A DNA stretch of 64,000 nucleotides from Vibrio ulleungensis (lineage in GTDB: Bacteria; Pseudomonadota; Gammaproteobacteria; Enterobacterales; Vibrionaceae). A model generated the notes under the pieces. The model saw only the letters and a program-made list of their open reading frames with translations. It was not told where the DNA came from and did not search any database. Positions 38,227 through 47,442 of this stretch are shown here, in pieces; within the stretch, counting starts at the first letter, position 1, and each line of letters begins with the position of its first letter. The position numbers and the translations under genes were made by a program. The stretch covers positions 62,001-126,000 of the forward strand of contig NZ_JAFEUM010000006.1 of the NCBI RefSeq assembly GCF_016900875.1. Reading direction: 5' to 3'.

Positions 38227-40551
38227 ATGACGACATCCCCTTCCACGACCATAGCTCAAACCATTGCGAGCGAATTGAGCGTTCGACTTCAACAAGTGAG
38301 CGCGGCCATTCAACTATTAGACGATGGCAACACCGTTCCTTTTGTGGCTCGTTATCGTAAAGAAGTCACTGGAGGGCTGGATGATACTCAGCTGCGTAAT
38401 TTAGATAGCCGCCTTACTTATTTGCGTGAGCTTGAAGACCGTCGTCAGACCATTCTCAAGTCGATCAACGATCAAGGTAAATTGACGCCAGAGCTAGAAA
38501 AACAGATCACCGAAACGGACAGTAAAAACCGATTAGAAGATTTGTACCTACCCTACAAACCAAAACGCCGAACCAAAGGGCAGATTGCGATCGAAGCAGG
38601 GTTAGAGCCACTGGCAGAGCTTTTATGGGAACATCCAGAGCATCAACCCGAGGTTGAAGCCGTGCGATTCGTCAATGCCGATAAAGGGGTTGCGGATACC
38701 AAAGCGGCGCTAGATGGTGCGCGAGCAATCATTATGGAGCGCATTGCTGAGGATGCGTCGCTTATTGAAAAAGTTCGAGTATATTTGACCAAGCACGCCC
38801 AATTGCAAGCGCGAGTCATTGACGGGAAGCAGCAACAAGGCGAAAAGTTTAAGGACTACTTTGAACACAATGAGGTGATGAGCAAAGTGCCATCTCATCG
38901 TGCTCTTGCCATGTTGCGTGGGCGCAATGAAGGGATACTGTCCTTATCGATGAACGCCGATCCAGAGCAGGACGACTCGATTCGTTCTTCGTATTGCGAA
39001 ACCATCATCGCAGAGCACTACAATTTGCACCTTAGCCAAGCGCCAGCCGACACTTGGCGTAAGCAAGTGATCAGTTGGGCATGGCGCATAAAAGTGTCGA
39101 TGCACATGGAAACAGAGCTTATGGCAGGCATGAAAGAGCGCGCTGAAGAAGCCGCTATCGAAGTGTTTGCGACTAATCTTAAAGACTTATTAATGGCTGC
39201 ACCTGCGGGTCCTCGCACAACACTAGCGTTGGACCCTGGGCTACGTACCGGATGTAAAGTTGCGGTAGTGGACGCGACAGGCAAGGTGTTGGCGACCGAT
39301 ACCATCTACCCACATCAGCCGCAAAAACAGTATCACCCTGCAATGCAAACGGTCGCCAGCTTGATCAAAGCGCACAACGTAGACTTGGTGGCCATAGGCA
39401 ATGGTACCGCATCTCGAGAAAGTGATGCTTTTGTGGCGGATTTGATTAAGCAAACGGGCCTAAAAGTGCAAAAAATCATGGTTAGCGAAGCTGGAGCGTC
39501 CGTTTACTCGGCGTCTGAACTCGCGGCCAAAGAGTTTCCAAATATGGATGTCTCGCTGCGTGGCGCCGTGTCTATTGCTCGCCGTTTACAAGACCCTCTT
39601 GCAGAGCTGGTGAAAATTGATCCTAAATCCATAGGTGTGGGCCAGTACCAACACGACGTAAGTCAATCACAGCTGGCTAAACGTCTTGAGGCAGTGGTCG
39701 AAGATTGTGTTAACGCCGTAGGGGTTGACGTCAATACCGCATCGGCGGCTTTGCTGAGTCACGTTGCGGGGCTGTCGAGCACCATTGCTCAAAATATTGT
39801 TGATTACCGCGACAGCAATGGCCGATTCGAATCGCGCACCACGCTTAAAAAGGTGACTCGACTTGGGCCAAAAGCCTTTGAGCAGTGTGCTGGTTTCTTG
39901 CGAATTATGGATGGTAAAAACCCATTAGACGCGTCGTCGGTGCACCCAGAGGCCTACCCTGTAGTGAAGCAAATTGCCGAAAAGCAGCAACGAAAATTGG
40001 AAAAACTGATTGGCGATTCAGCGTTTTTGCACCAATTGCACGCTGCCGATTACATCAGTGACGAATTTGGTTTGCCAACGGTTACGGACATCATTAAAGA
40101 GTTGGATAAGCCAGGTCGAGACCCGCGTCCAGAATTCAAAACGGCAGAGTTTGCCGATGGCGTCGATAAGATCAGCGACCTCGAGCCTGGTATGGTGCTA
40201 GAAGGCGTGGTGTCCAACGTGGCTAACTTTGGCGCCTTTGTCGATATTGGTGTTCACCAAGATGGTTTGGTCCATATTTCGGCACTGAGCGATCGCTATG
40301 TTGCTGACCCTCGTGATGTCGTCAAAGCGGGTGATATAGTCAAAGTTAAGGTGATGGAAGTGGATGTTCAGCGTAAGCGCATTGGTTTGTCTATGCGTCT
40401 TAATGATGAGCCGGGTCAAGCAGCTAAATCCAATGCTAACAGCGAGCGACCAACTCATCAGAAAAACAAGCGGCAGTCTCAACGCGGCAATAATACGTCG
40501 TCTTCGCCAAACAGTGCGTTTGCTGACGCGTTTGCCCGAGCCAAAAAATAG
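38227..40551 (+). CDS. tex: S1 RNA-binding protein Tex
   Basis: Conserved nucleic-acid-binding protein linked to transcription and, in E. coli and other bacteria, to stress and toxin expression. The N-terminal helical domain starts with [20 protein letters not shown] and [20 protein letters not shown]. It is followed by a YqgF/RNase H-like domain ([20 protein letters not shown]), helix-hairpin-helix motifs ([20 protein letters not shown]) and a C-terminal S1 domain ([20 protein letters not shown]). Length 774 residues (E. coli 773). The tail after S1 is polar and low-complexity. It is divergent from the retropepsin-like gene. Confidence 0.97.
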   Translation: MTTSPSTTIAQTIASELSVRLQQVSAAIQLLDDGNTVPFVARYRKEVTGGLDDTQLRNLDSRLTYLRELEDRRQTILKSINDQGKLTPELEKQITETDSKNRLEDLYLPYKPKRRTKGQIAIEAGLEPLAELLWEHPEHQPEVEAVRFVNADKGVADTKAALDGARAIIMERIAEDASLIEKVRVYLTKHAQLQARVIDGKQQQGEKFKDYFEHNEVMSKVPSHRALAMLRGRNEGILSLSMNADPEQDDSIRSSYCETIIAEHYNLHLSQAPADTWRKQVISWAWRIKVSMHMETELMAGMKERAEEAAIEVFATNLKDLLMAAPAGPRTTLALDPGLRTGCKVAVVDATGKVLATDTIYPHQPQKQYHPAMQTVASLIKAHNVDLVAIGNGTASRESDAFVADLIKQTGLKVQKIMVSEAGASVYSASELAAKEFPNMDVSLRGAVSIARRLQDPLAELVKIDPKSIGVGQYQHDVSQSQLAKRLEAVVEDCVNAVGVDVNTASAALLSHVAGLSSTIAQNIVDYRDSNGRFESRTTLKKVTRLGPKAFEQCAGFLRIMDGKNPLDASSVHPEAYPVVKQIAEKQQRKLEKLIGDSAFLHQLHAADYISDEFGLPTVTDIIKELDKPGRDPRPEFKTAEFADGVDKISDLEPGMVLEGVVSNVANFGAFVDIGVHQDGLVHISALSDRYVADPRDVVKAGDIVKVKVMEVDVQRKRIGLSMRLNDEPGQAAKSNANSERPTHQKNKRQSQRGNNTSSSPNSAFADAFARAKK

Positions 40552-40578
40552 TAAAACCTACCCACCGTTTCACGATGT

Positions 40579-40616
40579 TTGCCGAGCCAAAGATCACACG
40601 TCAAGTGTCTCGGCAA
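40579..40616. terminator. Forked hairpin between convergent tex and a hypothetical gene
   Basis: Outer stem TTGCCGAG (40579-40586) and CTCGGCAA (40609-40616); inner stem ACAC (40596-40599) and GTGT (40605-40608). No T tract. It lies between two convergent stop codons and resembles the hairpin after nfuA (43737-43771). Confidence 0.45.
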
Positions 40617-40678
40617 CGCGTGAGCGGCTCTACGTCTCGCAATAGAGTGGGTCGCTAGTGTCTATTTAGTGTGTCGCA

Positions 40679-41140
40679 TCAAGTCACCGCAATCGTATAT
40701 GAAGGACTGTTTGGCAGCGCTGAGTGTCCATAGTGATAACGGATTACTGTGCGCCTTCGCGCCATCTTCCCTTCTTGCAAAGCCGCGTCTAACACCTTTT
40801 TAGGCAAACGGAATCGAATGGTGTACTCGGTATTTTTATTTTTCGTGTAGCTATCGAGCGATAGGAGTGCAAAAAGCCGTTCCAATTCATTTTGAGGCGG
40901 CTCTTCCCTCTCATCGGATTCGGCTTCTTCATCATAACCGGGGTGCTCAGCAGGATCCCAAGCACTTTGCTTGCGCCGCTTTTCATCTGCATCAATCGCT
41001 TTTTCGGCTTCTGACTTAGCCAGTCGATGCGTTTCTTCCACAGCAGGGCGGGATTTATTGTCTTTCGCCGCTTGTTCAGTTTGCACATTCACGCTAGGAG
41101 CAATAAGCGGCACACTGATGTTGTTTGCCGAGACAATCAT
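40679..41140 (-). CDS. Hypothetical protein, Vibrio type
   Basis: A 153-residue polar protein with no membrane segment. The N-terminal half is charged and low-complexity (ETHRLAKSEAEKAIDADEKR, then RRKQSAWDPAEHPGYDEEAE). The C-terminal half (about 100-153) looks folded (TEYTIRFRLPKKVLDAALQE and RTVIRYHYGH). The frame opens at 41185, but ATG 41140 has AGGAGGTG in front of it, so this start is preferred. I do not recognise a family with known function. It lies on the same strand as, and downstream of, bioH. Confidence 0.7.
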   Translation of the reverse strand: MIVSANNISVPLIAPSVNVQTEQAAKDNKSRPAVEETHRLAKSEAEKAIDADEKRRKQSAWDPAEHPGYDEEAESDEREEPPQNELERLFALLSLDSYTKNKNTEYTIRFRLPKKVLDAALQEGKMARRRTVIRYHYGHSALPNSPSYTIAVT

Positions 41141-41247
41141 TGTTTGCACACCTCCTAACTTGCTGTAAATGAAATGGCGCCTCACAAGGTAAGGCGTTGA
41201 TGACTCACAAGCTGTTATCGACCATGGCGCGCAAACATTGAGCAGCT

Positions 41248-42042
41248 TTATCGATTTTTTTCTGTTGAGAACTGTTCGATGAGCATCTCGCAGAACAGTT
41301 CTGCTTCAGTGATAAAAGGGGCGTGTGATGATTGCTGAAACACATGACTGGTGGACGCGTGATGATCTTGGGTGGTGACATCTAAATCATTGGCCACCTT
41401 AACAGGAACTAATCCATCAAGTCGGCCGTACCATCTCGCAACTGGCATCGTCAGCGTAGGAATGACCTCTCGATAGTCAATATCGGCTAATAGGTCTAAC
41501 CCTAATTGTAAAGCCTTTGGGGAAGGCGCTGGACGAGATAGTACCGCTTGCTTTAACTGCTTTGTATCTTTGCGGGCTGAATGGCTTCCCATTGCTTGCA
41601 GTGCCATAAAACGATCGACGGTTGTCGGGAGATCATCCAACAGCTGCTCGGTAAATGCGCTTAATACTTCAGGTTTGATCCCTCTCCATGGCCGAGCTTG
41701 AGCAAACTTTGGGGAACTCGCTACTGTCACGAGCTGTGTGACTCGATGAGGGTAATAATGAGCAACATGCGTAGCGATAAGCCCGCCTAGCGACCAACCT
41801 AACCAAATGGCTTGTTCAGGGGCGTCAATCAGAACGGAGTCGGCGATAGAGTCAATATTGTCACACGAAATTTGGTTGCTGTGCCCATAGCCTGGTAAGT
41901 CTGGAATGTGCAGTGTGAAATACGGGCTCAATACGTCTAAAAGCTGCTCCCAGACGGCGCCATTCATCCCCCATCCGTGCAATAACACTAAGTTGGGTCC
42001 TTGACCTTGTACGTGCCAATGTATCGACTGCTCAGTGGTCAC
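41248..42042 (-). CDS. bioH: Pimeloyl-ACP methyl ester esterase BioH
   Basis: Alpha/beta hydrolase that removes the methyl group of pimeloyl-ACP methyl ester and closes the biotin carbon-chain step. Motifs: oxyanion region LLHGWGMNGAVW, nucleophile elbow LGWSLGGL (catalytic Ser), WYGRLDGLVP (acid Asp) and SSHAPFITE (catalytic His). Length 264 residues (E. coli 256). It is divergent from gntX, the order seen in E. coli. Confidence 0.95.
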   Translation of the reverse strand: MTTEQSIHWHVQGQGPNLVLLHGWGMNGAVWEQLLDVLSPYFTLHIPDLPGYGHSNQISCDNIDSIADSVLIDAPEQAIWLGWSLGGLIATHVAHYYPHRVTQLVTVASSPKFAQARPWRGIKPEVLSAFTEQLLDDLPTTVDRFMALQAMGSHSARKDTKQLKQAVLSRPAPSPKALQLGLDLLADIDYREVIPTLTMPVARWYGRLDGLVPVKVANDLDVTTQDHHASTSHVFQQSSHAPFITEAELFCEMLIEQFSTEKNR

Positions 42043-42127
42043 AGTGTGGCTCCTTTCATACGAATTCCATACTTTTCAGTTCCTTTTGGGGAGTAGTCTA
42101 TGGGGAAAAGTGGAGTTTGCATAGGGG

Positions 42128-42221
42128 AAGAGCTAGGAGCGAGGACGCTGCGCTGCGGGGGCGCTGCGCTTCGAGGGACGAGAGGCGAGTAGCTAGGAGC
42201 GAGGATGCTTCGCTGCGAGGG
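42128..42221. repeat. GC-rich dispersed repeat, copy B (two units)
   Basis: Unit 1 (42128-42177) has AGAGCTAGGAGCGAGGACGC and GGGCGCTGCGCTTCGAGGGA. Unit 2 (42190-42221) has AGCTAGGAGCGAGGATGCTT. Close to copies A and C. It lies in the divergent bioH-gntX gap, just before the G tract, so it may affect expression of both genes. Confidence 0.75.
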
Positions 42222-42227
42222 GATTTA

Positions 42228-42239
42228 GGGGGGGGGGGG
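42228..42239. repeat. Homopolymeric G12 tract upstream of gntX
   Basis: Twelve consecutive G, starting 38-49 bp before the likely ATG of gntX (42277) and inside or near its leader. Such tracts can change length by slippage. It directly follows repeat copy B. Confidence 0.85.
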
Positions 42240-42276
42240 TGCTGTAGTGGGTAGGTTGGTGGCGGGGATAAAAGCG

Positions 42277-43020
42277 ATGCTTGGTGTTTTGGGCAATCAA
42301 TGTCGTTGTTGTGAGCGGATGATCCCTGTTAAGGGGGAGTGTTTGTTGTGGTGCAGTGAATGTTTCTCTTTTTATGAGGACTCTAAGGCTCGGTGTTCAT
42401 GCTGTGGATTGGTGTTTGGAGAAGATTCACTGACTTCACGTCCTGTCATGTGCGGAGAATGCCTCAACAAACCACCAAACTGGGATAAGCTTTATTGTGT
42501 TGGGGATTACGGTGGCGCGTTAAAAAGCGATTTGTACAAACTGAAGTACAAACATGACTATCACATTGCTAGAGAGTATGGCCAGTTGATGGTTCGCAGA
42601 GTAGGGGCACTCAAATCTTCTGAATTACCTACAGTATTAGTGGTGGTGCCAGTGCCTTGGCTGCGTTATTGGCGACGCGGTTATAACCAAAGTCAGCTAC
42701 TAGCTCGGTCGGTTCGTGAGCACTTTGCTGTAAAAGGCGTCAATGTATCGATTGTGTGCCCATTTGGACGCCAGTATCGTTGGCGTGGTCATACTCGGTT
42801 AAATCGTAAGCAGCGTCTGAGTCATTCTCAGTCTGAATTTTACATAAAATCAACTCAAATTGAGCCACTTAGGCAGCACTCTCACGTCGCAATCGTCGAC
42901 GATGTTGTGACAACGGGCGCAACAATCCAGCAACTTTCAAGCTTGCTCCTTGAAAATGGCGTATCGCGCATCGATATCTATTGTGTGGGCCGCACCGCCA
43001 AGCCAGCAAAATCGCGTTAA
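42277..43020 (+). CDS. gntX: ComF/GntX family phosphoribosyltransferase-like protein
   Basis: A small N-terminal zinc-ribbon is followed by a type I PRT-like domain. Cys pairs CRCCERMI and CLLWCSECF then [12 protein letters not shown] and MCGECL mark the ribbon; [20 protein letters not shown] and the PRPP-loop motif [18 protein letters not shown] follow. Family members act in DNA uptake (ComF) and in gluconate or iron-sulfur related functions (GntX), so function is inferred. The frame opens with GTG 42247; ATG 42277 (247 aa) has GCGGGG about 10 bp upstream and is preferred. It is followed by nfuA, as in E. coli. Confidence 0.88.
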   Translation: MLGVLGNQCRCCERMIPVKGECLLWCSECFSFYEDSKARCSCCGLVFGEDSLTSRPVMCGECLNKPPNWDKLYCVGDYGGALKSDLYKLKYKHDYHIAREYGQLMVRRVGALKSSELPTVLVVVPVPWLRYWRRGYNQSQLLARSVREHFAVKGVNVSIVCPFGRQYRWRGHTRLNRKQRLSHSQSEFYIKSTQIEPLRQHSHVAIVDDVVTTGATIQQLSSLLLENGVSRIDIYCVGRTAKPAKSR

Positions 43021-43124
43021 CAAAAAACACGCCATTCCCCAACGTTAGTGCTAAAAAAAGAGTGGCAAGCTTGAGCGAGTGCAGTAAAATAGCAAAAACC
43101 GACAAAATTACTCAGGTATTCATC

Positions 43125-43715
43125 GTGTCTCATCCTATTACTATTTCAGACGCCGCACAGGCGCACTTTTCGAAGCTTTTAGAGCAGCAGCCTGAAGGCA
43201 CAAACATCCGTGTGTTCGTCGTGAACCCTGGTACTCAAAATGCGGAGTGTGGTGTTTCCTATTGCCCACCGGAAGCGGTAGAGTCTACGGATACTGAATT
43301 TAAGTACGAGCAACTTGCAGCATTTGTTGACGAAGTGAGCCTTCCATTTTTGGAAGAGGCCGAGATTGACTACGTAACAGACAAAATGGGTTCTCAGCTT
43401 ACTTTGAAAGCCCCTAACGCCAAAATGCGTAAAGTAGCCGATGATGCTCCGCTTCTTCAGCGTGTCGAGTACGTCATTCAAACTCAGGTTAACCCACAAC
43501 TTGCCGGTCACGGTGGTCACCTAAGCCTTATCGAAATTACCGATGAAGGTGTGGCACTGGTTCAATTTGGCGGTGGGTGTAACGGCTGTTCTATGGTCGA
43601 CGTAACCCTTAAAGATGGCATTGAAAAGCAGCTTATGGAAGAGTTCTCCGGTGAACTTACCGCTGTTCGTGATGCGACAGAACACGAAGCCGGCGAGCAC
43701 TCTTACTACCAGTAA
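43125..43715 (+). CDS. nfuA: Fe/S biogenesis protein NfuA
   Basis: Carries and delivers [4Fe-4S] clusters. An N-terminal degenerate A-type domain (about 1-95, [20 protein letters not shown]) is followed by a Nfu domain with the CxxC in [20 protein letters not shown] (about 148-167). GTG 43125 gives 196 residues, close to E. coli NfuA (191). The open frame reaches back to 42981 inside gntX, but the extra residues have no family match. It starts about 105 bp after gntX. Confidence 0.95.
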   Translation: MSHPITISDAAQAHFSKLLEQQPEGTNIRVFVVNPGTQNAECGVSYCPPEAVESTDTEFKYEQLAAFVDEVSLPFLEEAEIDYVTDKMGSQLTLKAPNAKMRKVADDAPLLQRVEYVIQTQVNPQLAGHGGHLSLIEITDEGVALVQFGGGCNGCSMVDVTLKDGIEKQLMEEFSGELTAVRDATEHEAGEHSYYQ

Positions 43716-43736
43716 GCGTTCCAAGTCGCTAACCCC

Positions 43737-43771
43737 TTGGTACGTCCACACTCATAGTGTCGGCGTACCAA
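43737..43771 (+). terminator. Forked hairpin after nfuA
   Basis: Outer stem TTGGTACG (43737-43744) and CGTACCAA (43764-43771), symmetric 3-nt internal loops, inner stem ACACT (43748-43752) and AGTGT (43756-43760). It lies 22 bp after nfuA. No T tract follows. Confidence 0.55.
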
Positions 43772-43831
43772 CTGTGACATAAAAAATGTATCAGCACCGC
43801 GAACCTCACAGCGCAACCTCCTGATCTTTAT

Positions 43832-43898
43832 TCTCGCCCCTCGCCCCTCGCTCCCCGCAGCGCAGCGTCCTCGCCTCCTCGCCCCTAATCACCCCCCA
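43832..43898. repeat. GC-rich dispersed repeat, copy C (inverted)
   Basis: In reverse complement this reads GGCGAGGACGCTGCGCTGCG, matching copy B. It lies in the 346-bp gap between nfuA and the next gene. The rest of that gap holds the hairpin above and nothing else recognisable. Confidence 0.75.
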
Positions 43899-44061
43899 GC
43901 ATTTCGCGATCATAATCACCAACCTATGAAACTTGACTCGTATTGAGTTGTACAAAACACCACATCATTCACAATTTCCTTTCCCTATACCGATCCTTGC
44001 CCGTGCGCCTGCTAGCGTTATTAACACCCATCTAGCAAAAGCACACTTACAAGGAGAGTTC

Positions 44062-44493
44062 ATGATCAGTCGCTTCTTTTGCATTGACAAGCAGTCCGCC
44101 AATTTCCACAACAAAGTCGTTCTCTTTAGCCAAGGCATTAATATTCCGGGTGTTGCCAAAAAGTACATATCGATGTCGAGGACACTTAAAGAAACGGTGA
44201 CCAAAGCCCGAGTGCTCGATATGGGGACGGCGTCTGATCAAGACAGGATTATTTCTCGGCATGAGATTAAACAGCAGGTCGCACAAATGATGACGGCAGT
44301 GTTAAACGCGCACAAAGAAGGGCAGTTTGATGAGGGGGAAACTCGTGAGCTTTGTACCCTGCTTATGCAAATTGATGGGATCGCAAATGAAGAAATTGAC
44401 ATGGTGCTCGACCCCGAAAAGTACAATATTTCAGAAGAAGCAAAGGTAGTGGCTAATCGTACATTTCGTTATAAAGAGAAAAGAGCACGTTGA
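44062..44493 (+). CDS. Hypothetical small protein coupled to a beta-CASP hydrolase
   Basis: A 143-residue soluble, helical protein, not recognised. The N-terminus (MISRFFCIDKQSANFHNKVV) is mixed; the middle and C-terminus are highly charged helices (EIKQQVAQMMTAVLNAHKEG, then QFDEGETRELCTLLMQIDG). A final basic tail is FRYKEKRAR. ATG 44062 has AAGGAGAG in front; longer starts from 43933 lack a ribosome site. Its stop overlaps the TTG start of the next gene as TTGA, so the two proteins are likely made together and may act together. Confidence 0.65.
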   Translation: MISRFFCIDKQSANFHNKVVLFSQGINIPGVAKKYISMSRTLKETVTKARVLDMGTASDQDRIISRHEIKQQVAQMMTAVLNAHKEGQFDEGETRELCTLLMQIDGIANEEIDMVLDPEKYNISEEAKVVANRTFRYKEKRAR

Positions 44494-45836
44494 AGTCGTC
44501 TCACCAACTGACCCCAGAAATCAATGTGATACACCATGGTGCAAAGCATGGGGTGACGGGCTCTTGCCATCAACTCAACTTGCCCGGCGGTTCGCTGTTA
44601 GTGGATTGCGGACGATTTCAGGGCCATGAAACAGGTGCACTGGATATTGATTTCGATGTGACCAAGATTAATGCACTCATCGTCACACACGCGCACATTG
44701 ATCATGTTGGGCGCATCCCTTGGTTACTTGCTGCAGGCTATCGGGGGCCTATTTACTTAACTCATGCGAGTCAGCACTTGCTGCCGCTCATGCTTGATGA
44801 TGCGCTGGATATTGAAGGGCTGGCAGCCAAAGCTCGCGAGAAGATACTCGCGACATTAACCATGCAAATGCAACCTTGTGATTATAAGCGGTGGGTACCC
44901 ATCGAATGCGGTAAAGGCGTAACGGTTCGTTTTCAACCAGCAGGTCATATACTGGGCTCGGCATACGTTGAGATAAACGACAATGACAATACCCGCATTG
45001 TGTTTTCTGGTGATTTAGGGCCCAATCAAACACCGTTGCTACCTGATCCTCAATCACCAAATAGGGCTGATTTCCTATTTTTGGAATCGACCTACGGTAA
45101 TCGTAAGCATCAGAGCATCGTTGACCGAAAAGCGCGATTAGCCAACATACTGCATGACGCCATCAAGAACCAAGGCACAGTAATCATTCCAGCGTTCAGT
45201 GTCGGGCGTACACAAGAGCTGCTGTACGATATTGAACAGCTGATCCATAGCCATGAGCTATCGAGCTCTCTGCCAATCATTGTAGACTCTCCTATGGCGA
45301 TGAAAGTGACGGATTCTTATCGATTGTTTAAACGCCTATGGGGCAACGAAGCCAAACATAGAGTGAAATCTGGTCGACATCCACTGGCCTTTGAGCAGTG
45401 CATTACCATAGACAGTCATGAGCAGCATTTAGCAATCGTAAATCAGCTTGCCAGCACCGAGCAATCAGCCATCGTGGTTGCTGCCTCCGGAATGTGTACC
45501 GGTGGACGAGTGGTCAATTATTTAAAAGCGCTCCTTCCACTGGCAAGTACAGAAGTGCTGTTTTGTGGCTATCAAGCGAAAGGGACATTAGGTAGCGAAC
45601 TCGTCGAAGCACCTAACAATGTACAAATTGATGATCAGTCAGTTCCAGTTAAAGCGTCAATATACACAATGTCCGGGTACTCCGCGCATGCCGATCAAGC
45701 TGATTTAGTTAGTTTTGTTAGGAGCATTAAGTCGTCGATTCAGCAAGTTCATCTAATCCATGGTGAGACAAAGGCAAAAAGGGGCTTAAAATCGCAGTTA
45801 CAGGCGCTGGCCAACGTCCAACAAGTGATTGAGTAG
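44490..45836 (+). CDS. MBL-fold beta-CASP RNA-processing-type hydrolase
   Basis: A 448-residue metallo-beta-lactamase superfamily protein. The metal motif HxHxDH is THAHIDHVGRIPWLL near residues 71-85, with IVFSGDLGPN near 172, the beta-CASP region PAFSVGRTQELLYDI near 232-246, and the C-terminal RNA-specificity SGYSAHADQADLVSFV near 391-406. These are motifs of the CPSF73/YSH1-like nucleases. Bacterial members are thought to act on RNA, but the substrate is unknown. It starts with TTG 44490 overlapping the previous stop. Gammaproteobacteria usually lack RNase J, which makes this pair of interest. Confidence 0.85.
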   Translation: MKSSHQLTPEINVIHHGAKHGVTGSCHQLNLPGGSLLVDCGRFQGHETGALDIDFDVTKINALIVTHAHIDHVGRIPWLLAAGYRGPIYLTHASQHLLPLMLDDALDIEGLAAKAREKILATLTMQMQPCDYKRWVPIECGKGVTVRFQPAGHILGSAYVEINDNDNTRIVFSGDLGPNQTPLLPDPQSPNRADFLFLESTYGNRKHQSIVDRKARLANILHDAIKNQGTVIIPAFSVGRTQELLYDIEQLIHSHELSSSLPIIVDSPMAMKVTDSYRLFKRLWGNEAKHRVKSGRHPLAFEQCITIDSHEQHLAIVNQLASTEQSAIVVAASGMCTGGRVVNYLKALLPLASTEVLFCGYQAKGTLGSELVEAPNNVQIDDQSVPVKASIYTMSGYSAHADQADLVSFVRSIKSSIQQVHLIHGETKAKRGLKSQLQALANVQQVIE

Positions 45837-45985
45837 CGCTGACCCGCCAGCTATTCAGTGAGAACAGTCTCAATTTACGCATCAAATTACGCTAAGCTAA
45901 ATAAAGCAGTTGCCAAGCTTTCAATTCTGGCAATGATAGCCACTATGTAATGCATATGTGCATAGGTTTATCCTCAGGACTCACT

Positions 45986-46459
45986 ATGAAAAAAGCCATC
46001 TACCCAGGCACTTTTGATCCAATCACGCTTGGCCACTTAGACTTGATCAAGCGCGCTGCAGAGATGTTTGACCATATTGTCATTGGCGTAGCCGCCAGCC
46101 CAAGTAAAAATACGTTGTTTAGCCTCGAGGAGCGAGTTGAGCTGATCAGCCAAGTCTGCGCTGAGCTAGACAATGTCAGTGTCCATGGCTTTAGTGGCTT
46201 GCTAGTCGATTTTGCCAAGCAGCAACAAGCCAATTTGTTAATTCGTGGGCTAAGAACCACCATGGATTTTGAATATGAATTTGGGTTAACAACCATGTAT
46301 AGACGACTGATGCCAGAGCTAGAAAGCATCTTTCTAACCCCAGCTGAAGAGTACGCGTTTTTGTCATCGACATTAGTGCGCGAGGTCGCGATCCATGGTG
46401 GGGAAGTGGCGCAATTTGTACCCGAAGTCGTTAACCAACGACTTCAATGTAAAATCTAG
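45986..46459 (+). CDS. coaD: Phosphopantetheine adenylyltransferase
   Basis: Adds AMP to 4'-phosphopantetheine to give dephospho-CoA, step four of CoA synthesis. Nucleotidyltransferase motifs: [19 protein letters not shown] (with TxGH) near residues 5-24 and [11 protein letters not shown] near 127-137 (ISSTxVR). ATG 45986 has AGGA upstream and gives 157 residues (E. coli 159). A frame from 45950 would add 12 unmatched residues. As in many Vibrio it lies at the edge of the waa cluster. Confidence 0.97.
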   Translation: MKKAIYPGTFDPITLGHLDLIKRAAEMFDHIVIGVAASPSKNTLFSLEERVELISQVCAELDNVSVHGFSGLLVDFAKQQQANLLIRGLRTTMDFEYEFGLTTMYRRLMPELESIFLTPAEEYAFLSSTLVREVAIHGGEVAQFVPEVVNQRLQCKI

Positions 46460-46519
46460 CGTCAAAATGGGATATAATTTAGTGGTACAACGTCATGACA
46501 AGAACTAGCGAGCAACTCC

Positions 46520-47347
46520 ATGAAAACTAAGAAAGTAAGCGTCATAACAGCGATATACAATCAGTTACCAATGAATAAGATTTTCTATGAGAATTTGGTT
46601 AAAAACACCTTTTATGACTTCGAATTAATCATCATTGATAATAATTCCAATGACGGTTCAAGGGAGTTTTTTAAGTCTTGTGATGTGATTGTTATTGAAA
46701 ATGATGGCAACTACTCATACCCATTTTGTCAAAACCAAGGTATTGATGCCGCGAGCGGAGAGTATTTGTGCTTTCTCAACAATGACATCATCGTGAGTAA
46801 AGATTGGGACAAAAATTTAATAGAGAGCATGGAAGCTAACGAACTTGAAGTTGCGACGAGTTGTGGAATCGAAAGAATAGAAACGAAAGAGGCAACTAAA
46901 AAGATTAAACGCAAGTGGAAAGCGATTAAAAATCCGCTAAGTCTGTTTGGTTTCAACGATATCAATTTGAGATTGATGCACAAATTGATGTATGGCAACT
47001 GGGACCAATACACCCAAGCTCGAAAAACTGAATTTGATCGTCAAATTTTAGAAGGCTTTGTTGGTAACACCGTTGTCATTAAAGATTCAGCATTGGAAAA
47101 AATTGGACGGTGGGATGATAGGATCCAGGCAGCAGACTTTGACTTATTCCTAAGAACAAAAGAACGGCACCTGACGCATGGCGATATTAAACCCGTTCAC
47201 ATTGCGCTAGATACATTCAATCATCACTACATCCGCCTAACGGCCAAAATAAAGTACCCGCCATTTAAAGACAAAAACAATTTGATTTCTTTAGATGAAA
47301 AGTGGGGAAAAGAAACCCAAAGCAAGTATTTGCCAAGCGATGCGTAA
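46520..47347 (+). CDS. Glycosyltransferase family 2 protein
   Basis: A 275-residue cytoplasmic GT2 enzyme. The nucleotide-sugar fold begins VSVITAIYNQLPMNKIFYEN, with the metal-binding Asp region LCFLNNDIIVSKDWDKNLIE near 95-114, and a later WDDRIQAADFDLFLRT. The sugar and acceptor are unknown. The gene is more AT-rich than coaD or hldD, hinting that it belongs to the variable part of the core cluster. It lies between coaD and hldD on the same strand. Confidence 0.85.
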   Translation: MKTKKVSVITAIYNQLPMNKIFYENLVKNTFYDFELIIIDNNSNDGSREFFKSCDVIVIENDGNYSYPFCQNQGIDAASGEYLCFLNNDIIVSKDWDKNLIESMEANELEVATSCGIERIETKEATKKIKRKWKAIKNPLSLFGFNDINLRLMHKLMYGNWDQYTQARKTEFDRQILEGFVGNTVVIKDSALEKIGRWDDRIQAADFDLFLRTKERHLTHGDIKPVHIALDTFNHHYIRLTAKIKYPPFKDKNNLISLDEKWGKETQSKYLPSDA

Positions 47348-47442
47348 TTAGTGAATAGGTTCGTTTGCTGACCCCAGATCGCTACTTTTCATCAATTTAA
47401 ATTGCTATACTGCGAGCAAAATATTCGCTAGAGAGAACTAAC

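Noticed and set aside
42981-43124. N-terminal extension of nfuA into gntX
   Set aside because: The added 48 residues are unlike NfuA and read the gntX 3' end in another frame.
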